Assembly: GCA_965206015.1 (NCBI GenBank)
Contig: CBDBIW010000013.1
Span: 19,835 to 83,834 of the forward strand
Origin: JAJCYL01 sp965206015
GTDB taxonomy: Bacteria; Bacteroidota; Bacteroidia; Cytophagales; Cyclobacteriaceae
Direction: 5' to 3'
DNA: 64,000 nt
Part shown: piece by piece, positions 35,383-45,163 of the stretch
Layout of the letters: every line of letters starts with the position of its first letter
Position numbering within the stretch: the stretch's first letter is position 1
The notes under the pieces: model-generated
Seen by the model: the letters and a program-made list of their open reading frames with translations, nothing else
The model's database searches: none
Told to the model about the DNA's origin: nothing
Position numbers and translations under genes: made by a program

Positions 35383-38300
35383 TTTTTCGCGGTAGCGTCC
35401 CTATTCTGACGACTCCTTAATCCTATAGTTATTTTTTTAATCAAAACTTTGGCATTGTAGTCATTGATAGCTATCATTTCACCGCCTTCCCTGATACCTG
35501 CAAATTCCAGACTCCCCGCCTGAGTTTCGCGGCAAATATAGCTTCTATTCTCCTCTAATGCCACTTTGACAATTTCGTCATTGCTATAAATTTGAACTTC
35601 AATCTTATCCTGTACTTCCAACCCCATATCTTTCCTCAAATTTTGAATGCGATTGACTGTTTCCCGCGCTATGCCTTCTCTTTTCAATTCTTCAGTAATG
35701 GTTATATCAAGTGCTACAGTCATCCCATTATCACTGGCGACCGTCCATCCTGGAATATCCTCGGTAGTAACCTCCACCTCATCAATATTCAGGCTAATTT
35801 CTTCCTCACCGATGTCAAGCATCAATGATTTTTGACTCTCCAATTTTGCAATACCATCTGTATCTATTTGGTTGATTGCGGCTGTCACTGCTTTCATTTT
35901 AGCCCCATAAACTTTTCCTAGTTTACTGAAATTGGCCTTTATCTTTTTCTTTATTATGCCAGAAGCATCATCAATATATTCAACGGTTTTGATATTTACC
36001 TCGCTTTCTATCAGTTCCTCAACGGCCTGAATTTGTTGCTTTGTTTTTTGATTCAAAATTGGCACTATGACTCTGGATAAAGGCTGTCTAACTTTAATCT
36101 TGTGTTTTCTTCTTAAGGAGTGAACCAATGAGGATATATCCTGTGCCAAACGCATCTGTACTTCCAGTTCCTCCAAAATCAACCTCTTATCTGTTTCTGG
36201 AAAATTCTGCAAATGCACGGATAGTTTCTCTTCCGGCTTAATATTCCGATTGAGATCCATGAACAGCTTTTCCATATAAAATGGAGCAACGGGTGCTGCT
36301 AATTTTGAGATAGTAAGTAGACAAGTATAAAGTGTCTCATAGGCTGCTTTTTTGTCGTCATTATAATCGCCTGCCCAAAAACGTTTTCTATTCAACCTTA
36401 CGTACCAATTGCTCATGTCATCGATTACGAAACTCTGGATTGCCCTAGTCGCTCTCGTCGGTTCGTAATCCTCATAAGCCTCGCCAACTTCAGTGATTAA
36501 AGTGTTCATCCTTGATATAATCCACCGGTCACTTTCAGTCCTGTCTACGACCGGAATTTGGTTTTCCTCTGAAAATTCAAATTCATCTAAACGGGCATAC
36601 AAGGCGAAAAATGAATAGGTATTATAAAGTGTGCCGAAAAATCTCCTTTGTACTTCCACTACGCCGTCCAAATCAAATTTGAGATTATCCCATGGGTTGG
36701 CGTTAGAGATCATGTACCATCTAGTGGCATCTGGACCATATTTCTCCAAGGTCTCGAAAGGGTTAACTGCATTGCCCAAACGTTTGGACATTTTGTTGCC
36801 TGATTTGTCCAGAACAAGCCCCGTTGACACAACGTTTTTAAAAGCCACACTGTCAAACAACAGTCCTGAAATGGCGTGAAGTGTAAAGAACCAACCTCGT
36901 GTTTGATCTACTCCTTCACTAATATAATCTGCAGGATAACTGGCTTCAAATACTTCCTGATTTTCGAAAGGGTAATGCCATTGGGCGTAAGGCATAGCTC
37001 CTGAATCAAACCAAACATCGATTAAGTCAGGCTCACGCAACATTTTCTGTCCTGAGTCGCTCACCAAAATAACATCGTCGACATACGGTCTGTGCAAATC
37101 AATTTCGTCCATCCCTGCAAAAGGTGACTTGGGCATTATTCCTGCAGAAATGGATTTATCAATTTCTGATTGGAGTTCTGCTATTGACCCGATACACTTC
37201 TCTTCCTTTTGGTCCTCGGTTACCCAGATTGGCAGCGGTGTTCCCCAATATCTCGATCTACTTAAATTCCAATCAACGAGATTCTCCAGCCAATTGCCAA
37301 ATCGACCCGTACCGGTAGACTTTGGTTTCCAATTAACAGTCTTATTCAAGGCCACTAATTTGTCCTTCATGGCAGTGGTGCGGATGAACCAGGAATCCAA
37401 CGGGTAATACAATATTGGTTTGTCCGTTCTCCAGCAATGAGGGTATGAATGTTCGTATTTCTCGACTTTAAATACTTTACTTTCTTCTTTTAATTTTATA
37501 GCAATTAGAACATCTGTCGACTTAAAATCGGGGTTCGATCTGGTTTCATTGTCGTAATATTCTTCACGAACGTATTTACCAGCAAAGTCAGTTATCTCAT
37601 TGACAAATTTTCCCTGCTTATTTACGACTGGAACATCAAACCCATTCTCATCCTTGACAGTAATGGCTGCTATATTATTTTCCTTGCAAACCCTGAAGTC
37701 GTCGGCACCAAATAATGAAGCCGTGTGAACAATGCCGGTGCCATTTTCTGTGGTCACAAAATCTCCGGGAATTACCACAAAGGCCTTGCCTTCTGGTTGA
37801 ACATAGGGAAGTAATTGTTCATAAGTCACATCTAACAGTTGCTCACCAGTATAGGATTTGACAATTTCATAAGGAATCATTTTCTGGCCAGCCTCATAAT
37901 CCTCAAGTTTAATTTTTTTAGCCTTTTCATTGAAATAAGCTTTCACTCGTTCTTTCGCTAGAATTACACTAATTGGCTGGAAGTCATATTGATTGTAGGT
38001 CTTCACTTTAACGTATTCGATCTTGTTACCTACAGCTAATGCACAGTTGCCCGGAAGTGTCCAGGGAGTGGTTGTCCACGCTATTATGTACAGGTCTTCA
38101 TCTCCTTCAAACAACGAGCTAGATACATCATTCTTGATCACCTTGAATTGAGCCGTTGCAGAGGTGTCCTTTATATCCTGATATGTACCAGGCTGATTTA
38201 GTTCATGTGAACTCAATCCAGTTCCGGCTGCTGGAGAATAAGGCTGGATGGTGTAACCTTTATAGATAAGATTCTTTTTGTATAGTTGTTGGAGCAAATG

Positions 38301-38780
38301 CCAAAGAGATTCTATATAGTTTGGCTCAAAGGTGATGTAAGGATTCTCCAGATCAACCCAATATCCCATTTTACGCGTTAGGTCATCCCAGATATCTTTG
38401 AATTTCATTACTGCTTCACGGCACTTCCTATTGTATTCCTCTACAGTGATTTTCTTACCAATGTCTTCTTTGGTAATACCAAGCTCCTTCTCCACTTGAA
38501 GTTCCACAGGAAGTCCATGCGTATCCCATCCTCCTTTACGCCTGACCTGAAATCCCTTTTGTGTTTTGTAACGGCAAAAAATATCTTTTACCGTCCTTGC
38601 CATGACGTGGTGGATACCAGGTGCACCGTTTGCAGATGGAGGCCCTTCGTAAAAGGTGAATTTGGGTTGTCCCTCTCGATTGGTAACAGATCGTTCAAAA
38701 ACGTTATTCTCCTCCCAATAGCTGAGGACTTCATTTGCAAAAGCCGGATAATCCGGAGACTTATATTCTCTGTACTTCAC
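35379..38780 (-). CDS. ileS: Isoleucyl-tRNA synthetase (eukaryote-like, IleS2-type)
   Basis: A 1133-residue class I synthetase that charges tRNA-Ile. HIGH signature: GPPSANGAPGIHHVMAR near residue 50. The KMSKS loop is NKMSKRLGNAVNP near residue 660. The editing domain lies between. Length above 1000 and the HIGH variant HHVMA suggest the IleS2 lineage, which in other bacteria tends to tolerate mupirocin; resistance here is an inference. The C-terminal region carries helical anticodon binding and no obvious zinc-finger Cys motif. Overlaps lspA by four bases. Confidence 0.97.
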   Translation of the reverse strand: MKYREYKSPDYPAFANEVLSYWEENNVFERSVTNREGQPKFTFYEGPPSANGAPGIHHVMARTVKDIFCRYKTQKGFQVRRKGGWDTHGLPVELQVEKELGITKEDIGKKITVEEYNRKCREAVMKFKDIWDDLTRKMGYWVDLENPYITFEPNYIESLWHLLQQLYKKNLIYKGYTIQPYSPAAGTGLSSHELNQPGTYQDIKDTSATAQFKVIKNDVSSSLFEGDEDLYIIAWTTTPWTLPGNCALAVGNKIEYVKVKTYNQYDFQPISVILAKERVKAYFNEKAKKIKLEDYEAGQKMIPYEIVKSYTGEQLLDVTYEQLLPYVQPEGKAFVVIPGDFVTTENGTGIVHTASLFGADDFRVCKENNIAAITVKDENGFDVPVVNKQGKFVNEITDFAGKYVREEYYDNETRSNPDFKSTDVLIAIKLKEESKVFKVEKYEHSYPHCWRTDKPILYYPLDSWFIRTTAMKDKLVALNKTVNWKPKSTGTGRFGNWLENLVDWNLSRSRYWGTPLPIWVTEDQKEEKCIGSIAELQSEIDKSISAGIMPKSPFAGMDEIDLHRPYVDDVILVSDSGQKMLREPDLIDVWFDSGAMPYAQWHYPFENQEVFEASYPADYISEGVDQTRGWFFTLHAISGLLFDSVAFKNVVSTGLVLDKSGNKMSKRLGNAVNPFETLEKYGPDATRWYMISNANPWDNLKFDLDGVVEVQRRFFGTLYNTYSFFALYARLDEFEFSEENQIPVVDRTESDRWIISRMNTLITEVGEAYEDYEPTRATRAIQSFVIDDMSNWYVRLNRKRFWAGDYNDDKKAAYETLYTCLLTISKLAAPVAPFYMEKLFMDLNRNIKPEEKLSVHLQNFPETDKRLILEELEVQMRLAQDISSLVHSLRRKHKIKVRQPLSRVIVPILNQKTKQQIQAVEELIESEVNIKTVEYIDDASGIIKKKIKANFSKLGKVYGAKMKAVTAAINQIDTDGIAKLESQKSLMLDIGEEEISLNIDEVEVTTEDIPGWTVASDNGMTVALDITITEELKREGIARETVNRIQNLRKDMGLEVQDKIEVQIYSNDEIVKVALEENRSYICRETQAGSLEFAGIREGGEMIAINDYNAKVLIKKITIGLRSRQNRDATAKK

Positions 38781-38810
38781 TGCGAAACCTGAAAGTTTGA
38801 GGGGGCAAAA

Positions 38811-41264
38811 TTATTTCTTTTCAGTGACCGAGTCGATTATTCCCTTATTATTTTCCTTCACCTTTAAAAGCTCGGTATTAATTTTCTTTTCATTATAAAA
38901 CTCATCAAAGCTTTCAATCAGTGGATGCTGCCGGGAATCCAGTTTTCCAGAATCAAATGTAAGTAGTAAGGCGGGAAGTACAATCAGGTTGGTGAACATG
39001 GCGATAAGCAGTGCTGTTGAGGTAAGTACACCCAGTGCTACAGTTCCCAAAAAGTCGGACAACGCGAAAATTACAAATCCAAAAAACAGAATGATGGACG
39101 TATAAATCATACTTGCTCCGGTTTCTCTTAAGCTTTTGCTCACAGCAACTGGTACAACAAACGAATTCGCAAATAATTCCTGTCTGTATTTTGCCAAAAA
39201 GTGAATTGAATCATCCACAGAAATTCCAAAGGCTATGCTAAAGATAAGAGCGGTACTTGGTTTTAACGGAATACCAAAATAACCCATCAATCCTGCTGTT
39301 ATTATTAAAGGAATCATGTTAGGAATCAAGGAAATGATAATCATTTTAACATTCCTGAAAAGTATTGCCATAATAATTGCGATGATTACGAAAGCAATTA
39401 AAAGGCTGGTCTGAAGATTCTTGATAAGAAATTTATTCCCTTTAATAAAAAGGAGCGTGGTACCTGTTACTGTCGCACTCATTTTAGTTCCATCAAATAT
39501 CTCTTCAATTCGTGGTTGAATAACTTTGGAAACAAGCGAGTCCATTTTGAGAGATCCTATATCGGCCACCCTGAGTGATATTCGTAATTTCTGTTTTGTT
39601 GAATCAATAAATGCTGCCGAAACACCAAAGCTATCTACCTCATCGTCGAGGTATTTCAAAATGAAAGGTGCATCCCTACTGTTGGGTAAACTATATAAAT
39701 TCGGATCATCGTTATAATAAGCTTGTCTTGCTGCCTTAATCAGGCTCACTACAGATACAGGTTGTGAGATGTACTCAATACTATCCAGGAAGAGTTCCAA
39801 TTCTTCGGCTTTTTTCAAATTACGCAGATTTTTGACTCCCTTCTTATTGCCTGTATCCACAATAATCTCCAGGGGCATCACCCCGCTAAAATTCTTTTCA
39901 AAAAATCTGAGATCTTGCTTTATATCACTTTTTTCCGGAAGATCGTCTACCATAAATGAAACCGGAATAATTTTGAACATTCCAATAGAGGAAACAACTA
40001 CAACAACAGTGGTAACCACATAGACTATTGCTCTGCGCTTATGAACCATGATATCCAACCATGTCAGCACACTATCTAAAGGTCTAAATTCAAGGTGTCT
40101 TAAATTTTCAGGCAATGGATCGGGAAGATAAGAGTAAAGGGCAGGAATGAGAATAATACTCACCACGAATGTGGCCATTATGTTTATTCCGGCAACGATT
40201 CCGAATTCCTTCAGCACAATTATATCCGCAAAACTCAACACCAAAAAACCTACTGCTGTAGTGAAATTTGTGATTAAGGTAACAATCCCGATTTTCCTAA
40301 TAATCCGGTGCAGGGCTCTTAATTTATTACCATGATAGCTATACTCCTGATGGTATTTGTTGAGAAGATACACGCTATTCGGAATGCCGATAACAACAAT
40401 TATGGGCGGAATTAGCCCTGTAAGAAGTGTGATTTTATAACCCAACAACGTAAGTGTTCCCATTGACCAGATGACCGCAATACCAATAATCACCAGTGGT
40501 ATAAACACCGCATTGAGAGCTCGAAAAAACAGGAATAAAATTACGCCAGTAATAATGACAGATAGTGCAAGAAAGAAATTTAATTCTCGTTTTACTTTTC
40601 CAGTTGTCACACTTCTGACATAAGGCAGTCCAGCATAATGGAGTTGGATACCAGTTACATCTGAAAAGGCATCTCCAGCGAATCTGATGTCATCGATTAA
40701 TTGCGCCCTGTTTTCAGAATTCAGTACCTCTTTTTCAATCGTGAGAAGAAGCAGTGTCGCTCCAGTCTCTTGATTGATTAGCTCACCGTAAAACTTGAGT
40801 TGACCCACCTGATTGAACAGTGCTGTTAAAGAATCTTGATCATCTGGAATAGTCTCGAATACCTGTTTAAGTCTAAATTGTTTGGTCTGATTGTCTTTAA
40901 CTAACTTGTTAAAATTAGGCAAGGCCAATACATCCTTAACTCCATGTAGTTTGGTTAGCTCGCCAGCGAGATATTTAAAACGACGGAAATTCTGAACCTT
41001 ATAAATTGAACTGTCCCTGAGACCAATGGCCATAATATTGCCATCTTCACCATATTGTTTCTTGAATTGTTGGAAGAAGATCATCTCAGGATCTGTCTCA
41101 GGTACAGTTTTGGCAAGGTCAAATGACCACTCAACCTCCTGGGCTTTCCTGGCCATAAAGACAGTAATGAGTGCTGTCAAAACGATCAACAATCGTCTAT
41201 AGGTCAGAATAATATGGGCAATGAATCTCCACATTTTAGAAGGCGGCAAAGGTAAACGAATCAA
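38811..41264 (-). CDS. MMPL/RND-family transporter
   Basis: An 817-residue inner-membrane protein with 12 predicted transmembrane segments in two halves. Each half starts with one helix and a large periplasmic loop (about 45-225 and 440-620), followed by five helices. The signature SIAFGISVDDSIHFLAKYRQ is in the second half and the equivalent LTGLIPPIIVVIGIPNSVY in the first. It resembles HpnN-like and other lipid-exporting MMPL proteins. Substrate unknown; lipid or hydrophobic compound export is an inference from family. It lies 30 bases upstream of ileS. Confidence 0.9.
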   Translation of the reverse strand: MIRLPLPPSKMWRFIAHIILTYRRLLIVLTALITVFMARKAQEVEWSFDLAKTVPETDPEMIFFQQFKKQYGEDGNIMAIGLRDSSIYKVQNFRRFKYLAGELTKLHGVKDVLALPNFNKLVKDNQTKQFRLKQVFETIPDDQDSLTALFNQVGQLKFYGELINQETGATLLLLTIEKEVLNSENRAQLIDDIRFAGDAFSDVTGIQLHYAGLPYVRSVTTGKVKRELNFFLALSVIITGVILFLFFRALNAVFIPLVIIGIAVIWSMGTLTLLGYKITLLTGLIPPIIVVIGIPNSVYLLNKYHQEYSYHGNKLRALHRIIRKIGIVTLITNFTTAVGFLVLSFADIIVLKEFGIVAGINIMATFVVSIILIPALYSYLPDPLPENLRHLEFRPLDSVLTWLDIMVHKRRAIVYVVTTVVVVVSSIGMFKIIPVSFMVDDLPEKSDIKQDLRFFEKNFSGVMPLEIIVDTGNKKGVKNLRNLKKAEELELFLDSIEYISQPVSVVSLIKAARQAYYNDDPNLYSLPNSRDAPFILKYLDDEVDSFGVSAAFIDSTKQKLRISLRVADIGSLKMDSLVSKVIQPRIEEIFDGTKMSATVTGTTLLFIKGNKFLIKNLQTSLLIAFVIIAIIMAILFRNVKMIIISLIPNMIPLIITAGLMGYFGIPLKPSTALIFSIAFGISVDDSIHFLAKYRQELFANSFVVPVAVSKSLRETGASMIYTSIILFFGFVIFALSDFLGTVALGVLTSTALLIAMFTNLIVLPALLLTFDSGKLDSRQHPLIESFDEFYNEKKINTELLKVKENNKGIIDSVTEKK

Positions 41265-41313
41265 TTAATGATACCCACGATTTAAATGCCAACATTAAAT
41301 TTCCAATTAATAT

Positions 41314-42681
41314 CTAATACGCCTTTGAGCCGGGGACAGAAATGCCATTGATTTTTCTATAGATGGATAAGGCGTAAAAATCGGTAAGTCCGGATATAAA
41401 ATCAGTTACGGCTAGAAGAACATCATAGGGTGTCAAAGAGGGTTGGTCCATTGCATAGCTAATTTCTTCAGGCAAAAGTCTTACGATACTCCTCTGTTTC
41501 CCTGAATAATCTCCGCAACTGAAAATTTTGTTGAAAGCAGCGACCGAAAATAATTCAAGAAGGCTGTCTATTACTCTAAATCCTGTTGCTTCTCGTTCTA
41601 TAACTTGAGCGCATCGGTAAATTTTCTGAATCGACAGTTTTTCCATTTTTTTCAATGCGGCCGAAGAAGGAATTTCATTAGTTAATGCTTTATCAAAAGT
41701 GCCATTTAATAAATTTTGTTCCTGGTCTGTGAATAAGTCCGAAACTTCACTTATCAATTGACCAATTGCCATTGCCCGTAATACAGCAATTTTTTCATCT
41801 TGACCGATAATCTTCCTCAGTTTTTCTTCATCGTACCTATCGCCAATTATTTCAGAAAGCAGACCCCTGGTTTGTTCGAAACTGACAAGACCCAGCCGAC
41901 AACCATCTTCAAAGTCAATGATATTGTAACAAATGTCGTCTGCAGCCTCAACTAAGAATGCTAAGGGATGCCGACACCAAACTGCTTCATTGTTAGACAA
42001 TTTCTTAAGACCATTTATTTCAGCAAGCTCCTCAAAAATCATTCGCTCGCTCTGAAAGAACCCATATTTCTTCTGGCTCTTCCTCTCCTCATCTACTTTA
42101 GCCAATAAGGATTCACGGGGATATTTCGTGAAAGCTGCCAAACTGGCAAAAGTCAATTTTAATCCATGTGGCCCTCTTCTATTTAAAACTCTAAACCCTT
42201 GAGCATTGCCCTCAAAGTTTGTCAGGTCCGACCACTCCTCATTCTCCAATTTGTCCTGAAAGAACTGGCCCTTTTTGTTATTTAGAAAGAAATCAGAGAT
42301 AGCGTCTTCACCCGAATGGCCAAAAGGAGGATTACCAATATCGTGTGCCAAAGCTGCAGCAGCCACAATTGCTCCAAAATCAAAGGCTGTAAAATGGCTT
42401 GTAGCTAACTCACTATGTTTTTCAATTAACTTTTCCCCAACACTTTTCCCCAATGACCGGCCTACGCTCGAAACTTCAAGGCTGTGTGTCAGCCTGGTAT
42501 GAACAAAGTCATGCTCTGGCAGCGGAAAAACTTGTGTTTTGTCCTGCAACCTCCTGAATGGATGAGAAAAAATTATTCGATCGTAGTCGACTTCGAAAGC
42601 ACTCCTAAGTTGACTTTCATTTTGAGGTCTTACCCTTTTTTGTCCTGATCGTTGATATGATAAAAGTTGAAGCCAGTTCAT
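41314..42681 (-). CDS. dgt: Deoxyguanosinetriphosphate triphosphohydrolase-like protein
   Basis: A 455-residue HD-domain enzyme of the dGTPase family, which removes triphosphate from dGTP. The HD metal site runs HTRLTHSLEVSSVGR ... AAALAHDIGNPPFGHSGEDA, with a third Asp in EAADDICYNIIDFEDG. Length and motifs match the Dgt type 2 group. It is the first gene of the minus-strand housekeeping block, with a short gap (49 bases) before the transporter gene. Confidence 0.94.
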   Translation of the reverse strand: MNWLQLLSYQRSGQKRVRPQNESQLRSAFEVDYDRIIFSHPFRRLQDKTQVFPLPEHDFVHTRLTHSLEVSSVGRSLGKSVGEKLIEKHSELATSHFTAFDFGAIVAAAALAHDIGNPPFGHSGEDAISDFFLNNKKGQFFQDKLENEEWSDLTNFEGNAQGFRVLNRRGPHGLKLTFASLAAFTKYPRESLLAKVDEERKSQKKYGFFQSERMIFEELAEINGLKKLSNNEAVWCRHPLAFLVEAADDICYNIIDFEDGCRLGLVSFEQTRGLLSEIIGDRYDEEKLRKIIGQDEKIAVLRAMAIGQLISEVSDLFTDQEQNLLNGTFDKALTNEIPSSAALKKMEKLSIQKIYRCAQVIEREATGFRVIDSLLELFSVAAFNKIFSCGDYSGKQRSIVRLLPEEISYAMDQPSLTPYDVLLAVTDFISGLTDFYALSIYRKINGISVPGSKAY

Positions 42682-42919
42682 TTGCGGGTTCGCAAGTTGA
42701 CTATTTTATCTAATTCCTCAAATACGTTAACCAGCTAATTGTCATACCTGTCCGAACAATTTTCAAACCAGGCTAAAAATAAGCTTATAGATTTATTTAC
42801 TGTTTTTGTGCTAAAAACAGTAAATAAAAAAGTCATTTCAGTATCAGGTTGATTTGATTTTCGGGTGGTGCTTTTCTGATTTTATTGGCCTTTTGTACAA
42901 TGATCTTTAATTTCATTGA

Positions 42920-43333
42920 CTACCTTAAATCCGCAAGCATTTTTGTTTATAATTGATCATCAGGGAGTTAAACCTTCAAGGGGACTTGTTTTTGAGTGGT
43001 TCCCTGTGCTCTACATTCCCCTGAGTAATGGCGAAATGGAGTATTTCGCCTTTGTCATTCATGACAATATGAAGTTTGAAACCAAAAAAACAGCCCATTG
43101 TGGATTTCCCAAGTTTGGCCAATCCTCCAAAAACCTTATTTCTTTTAATCCGCTTGTTATTGGCAGTGTAGCAGATTGCATCAGTTCAAGGTAAATCATC
43201 TCACCAAAGCTCATCTCAGGCTTTCTCCCGGGCTCATTGCCAGTAAAGTGTTTTTTGACGGATTGATCGAATTGAATGCAAAACCATCCACCAAGTAGAA
43301 AATTTCAGTAATCTTATCTTCAGACAGAGTCAT
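42920..43333 (-). mobile_element. Second decayed IS982-family transposase
   Basis: Starts at ATG 43333: MTLSEDKITEIFYLVD, then a frameshift to CIQFDQSVKKHFTGNEPGRK, a deletion, then CYTANNKRIKRNKVFGGLAK, LGKSTMGCFFGFKLHIVMND, KGEILHFAITQGNVEHREPL, and a stop. These are ordered blocks of an IS982 transposase of a subgroup different from that at 27 kb. The C-terminus and much of the N-terminal half are lost. It starts exactly where homology to the S41 protease stops. Confidence 0.8.
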
Positions 43334-44233
43334 GTATTTGAAACTGTTAGAATAAGTAATGACCCGTTTTTCAATGTATAGATTTGATTGGCGGTGGATA
43401 ATCCGCATGTTGGTCTTCCAAAACTCCTCGCATTTTCATTGCCAATGAAACTTACCGCTATAGCTTCCCCTGAACTGGCTACAGATTGGTCCAATAAAAC
43501 CACCACCTTTGGTGCAGAGTTAATTAGCTTATGGGTAATTAGCTTATGGGGAGAAGATACGGCAACCCTTAAACTCCCCCACTTTTCGACATGCCATTGC
43601 TCTAACTCCATGAGGTTTGATTCTCCGACGCATCAATAAAAAAACCAACTATCCCTTCTCCAAGAATGGGCCCTATGCCAGCAACCACAGGCCACATATT
43701 TCCTCCATCATTTCCTCTCAAATCAACGATCCAGCCTAAAATGTTTTTACTATCCTGCGTTCGGATTGATTCTGCAAAATCCATTTCTACCTGCCCAACC
43801 CCAATAAAACCAGGGATTTGAACATACCCAATATTCGAAGACAATCCCGAAATAATAAAGGGTTCATCATTACATATGGGTGCTGTCTTATCATATATTT
43901 CATCCAGATCGGGTGCTATCAATGTACTGTGGTTTTCTTCCAACAACTGAAGAGCCAACTCAATTGCAGGATAGGAATCCAACAAAGTTTATGAGCCAGT
44001 AGCTTCCTGAAAACACTGACTCTAAATTCCGTCCAATCAATATTCTTTCTATTAATTGAATTTTCTTCCATTAAATGAATCATCTCACTGAGTAAAGTCT
44101 CAACTTCTTCGGCTATGTTTAAATCTTCCGGAGTTACTGAACCTGAATCTTTATTAAAGGATACTATAAAAATTAATAGTGTCAAATAAATGAAGCACCT
44201 CAAATGTTTTGAATCCATTGTATGGATAGACAC
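43334..44233 (-). pseudogene. Decayed S41 (C-terminal processing) protease
   Basis: A signal-peptide-bearing start at 44233 (YLTLLIFIVSFNKDSGS) leads into three overlapping frames. SNIGYVQIPGFIGVGQ and WIVDLRGNDGGNMWPVV (about 43700-43830), and VVVLLDQSVASSGEAIAVSF with GRPTCGLSTANQIYTLKNGS (about 43370-43520), are the S41 substrate-binding and catalytic Ser/Lys blocks. At least two frameshifts (near 43985 and 43610) break it, and the C-terminus is replaced by an IS982 remnant. A 15-bp duplication lies inside. It cannot make a full protease. Confidence 0.85.
43522..43551. repeat. 15-bp tandem duplication inside the S41 pseudogene
   Basis: aattagcttatgggt (43522-43536) is followed by aattagcttatgggg (43537-43551), one mismatch. 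It is in frame and adds five residues (KLITHKLIN). Confidence 0.7.
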
Positions 44234-44320
44234 TTCTTACAAACATATTAATGGTTCACCCCAAATACAGTTATCTATTATTTAAATTCCTAAATATTGG
44301 CAGGCACCGTCACGATTTTA

Positions 44321-44352
44321 ATAAAAAAGGCTGTCTATTTAGATAGCCTTTC
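44321..44352 (-). terminator. Intrinsic terminator after the zinc-ribbon gene
   Basis: On the minus strand AAAGGCTATCT, a short loop and AGACAGCCTTT pair with one mismatch and run into TTTTTTATT. It lies about 25 bases after the stop of the zinc-ribbon gene. Confidence 0.75.
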
Positions 44353-44375
44353 TCATCCTACAGCCAATCCGTACG

Positions 44376-45155
44376 TTAAGCCTTGGCCTTGGTAGTCCTG
44401 GTTGCTCTTCTTGGCTTCTTCTCTTCTACAATTTCCACTTCAACGTCTGCAAGAATTCGACCACAGTGCTCACACACAATAATTTTCTTATTCTCTCTGA
44501 TATCAGCTTGCCTCTGAGGGGGCACCACGTTAAAGCAACCACCACAAGCACCCCTCTTCACATCGACTACGGCTAAACCATTCCTGGCATTGTCACGAAC
44601 TTTTTCGTATGAATGGAATAATCTTGCTTCGATGCTCTTTGCAGCCGACGTTCTACCTTTGAGTAATTTTTTCTCGTCATCTTCACTTTCAGCGACCAAC
44701 TGATCTAATTCGCCTTTTTTGCTTTCAAGATCTTTCTTTCGCTCATTCGTCACGCCCTGAGTCTCGTCAATCTCGACTTTCTTACCTTCAATTTTATCGA
44801 ACGCTTCTTTATTTCTTTTTTCAAGGATTTGAATCTCTAATTGCTGTAATTCAACTTCTTTGGTAATGGCGTCATACTCTCTGTTATTGCGCACATTCAT
44901 TTGCTGCTCCTCATATTTCGCAATTAGCTTTTCAGCATCTTTGATAGCAGTCTTGTTATTAGCAATTGCCAATTCGAGGTCAGCTGCCTCATCGTTGTAT
45001 TTTTGCACTCTAGTTTCATACCCTGCAATTTCATCTTCAAGGTCCATTACTTCCTCGGGAAGTGCTCCGCGCACTTTTTTTAACTCATCAAGTTGTGAAT
45101 CTATAGACTGTAATTTAGAAAGGGCTTTAAGCTTTTGTGCTACGGTTGCTTCCAT
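44376..45155 (-). CDS. Coiled-coil zinc-ribbon protein (C4 type)
   Basis: A 259-residue protein starting at MEATVAQKLKALSKLQSID (an ATG four codons upstream at 45167 is also possible and would overlap the Nif3-like gene by four bases). Residues about 5-175 are a long antiparallel coiled coil. The C-terminal zinc ribbon shows CGGC (in RGACGGCFNVVPPQRQ) and CEHCGRIL. It belongs to the CT398/zf-RING_7 group found with Nif3-like proteins. Binding partner unknown; nucleic-acid or flagellar/export links have been suggested for relatives. A terminator follows. Confidence 0.92.
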   Translation of the reverse strand: MEATVAQKLKALSKLQSIDSQLDELKKVRGALPEEVMDLEDEIAGYETRVQKYNDEAADLELAIANNKTAIKDAEKLIAKYEEQQMNVRNNREYDAITKEVELQQLEIQILEKRNKEAFDKIEGKKVEIDETQGVTNERKKDLESKKGELDQLVAESEDDEKKLLKGRTSAAKSIEARLFHSYEKVRDNARNGLAVVDVKRGACGGCFNVVPPQRQADIRENKKIIVCEHCGRILADVEVEIVEEKKPRRATRTTKAKA

Positions 45156-45163
45156 GTAATTAT

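Noticed and set aside
42916..43194. 92-codon plus-strand open frame
   Set aside because: It lies on the reverse strand of an IS982 remnant whose own frames match the family much better.
27041..43333. Two IS982 remnants as two halves of one split element
   Set aside because: Their conserved blocks belong to different IS982 subgroups and partly overlap in coverage, so they come from separate insertions.
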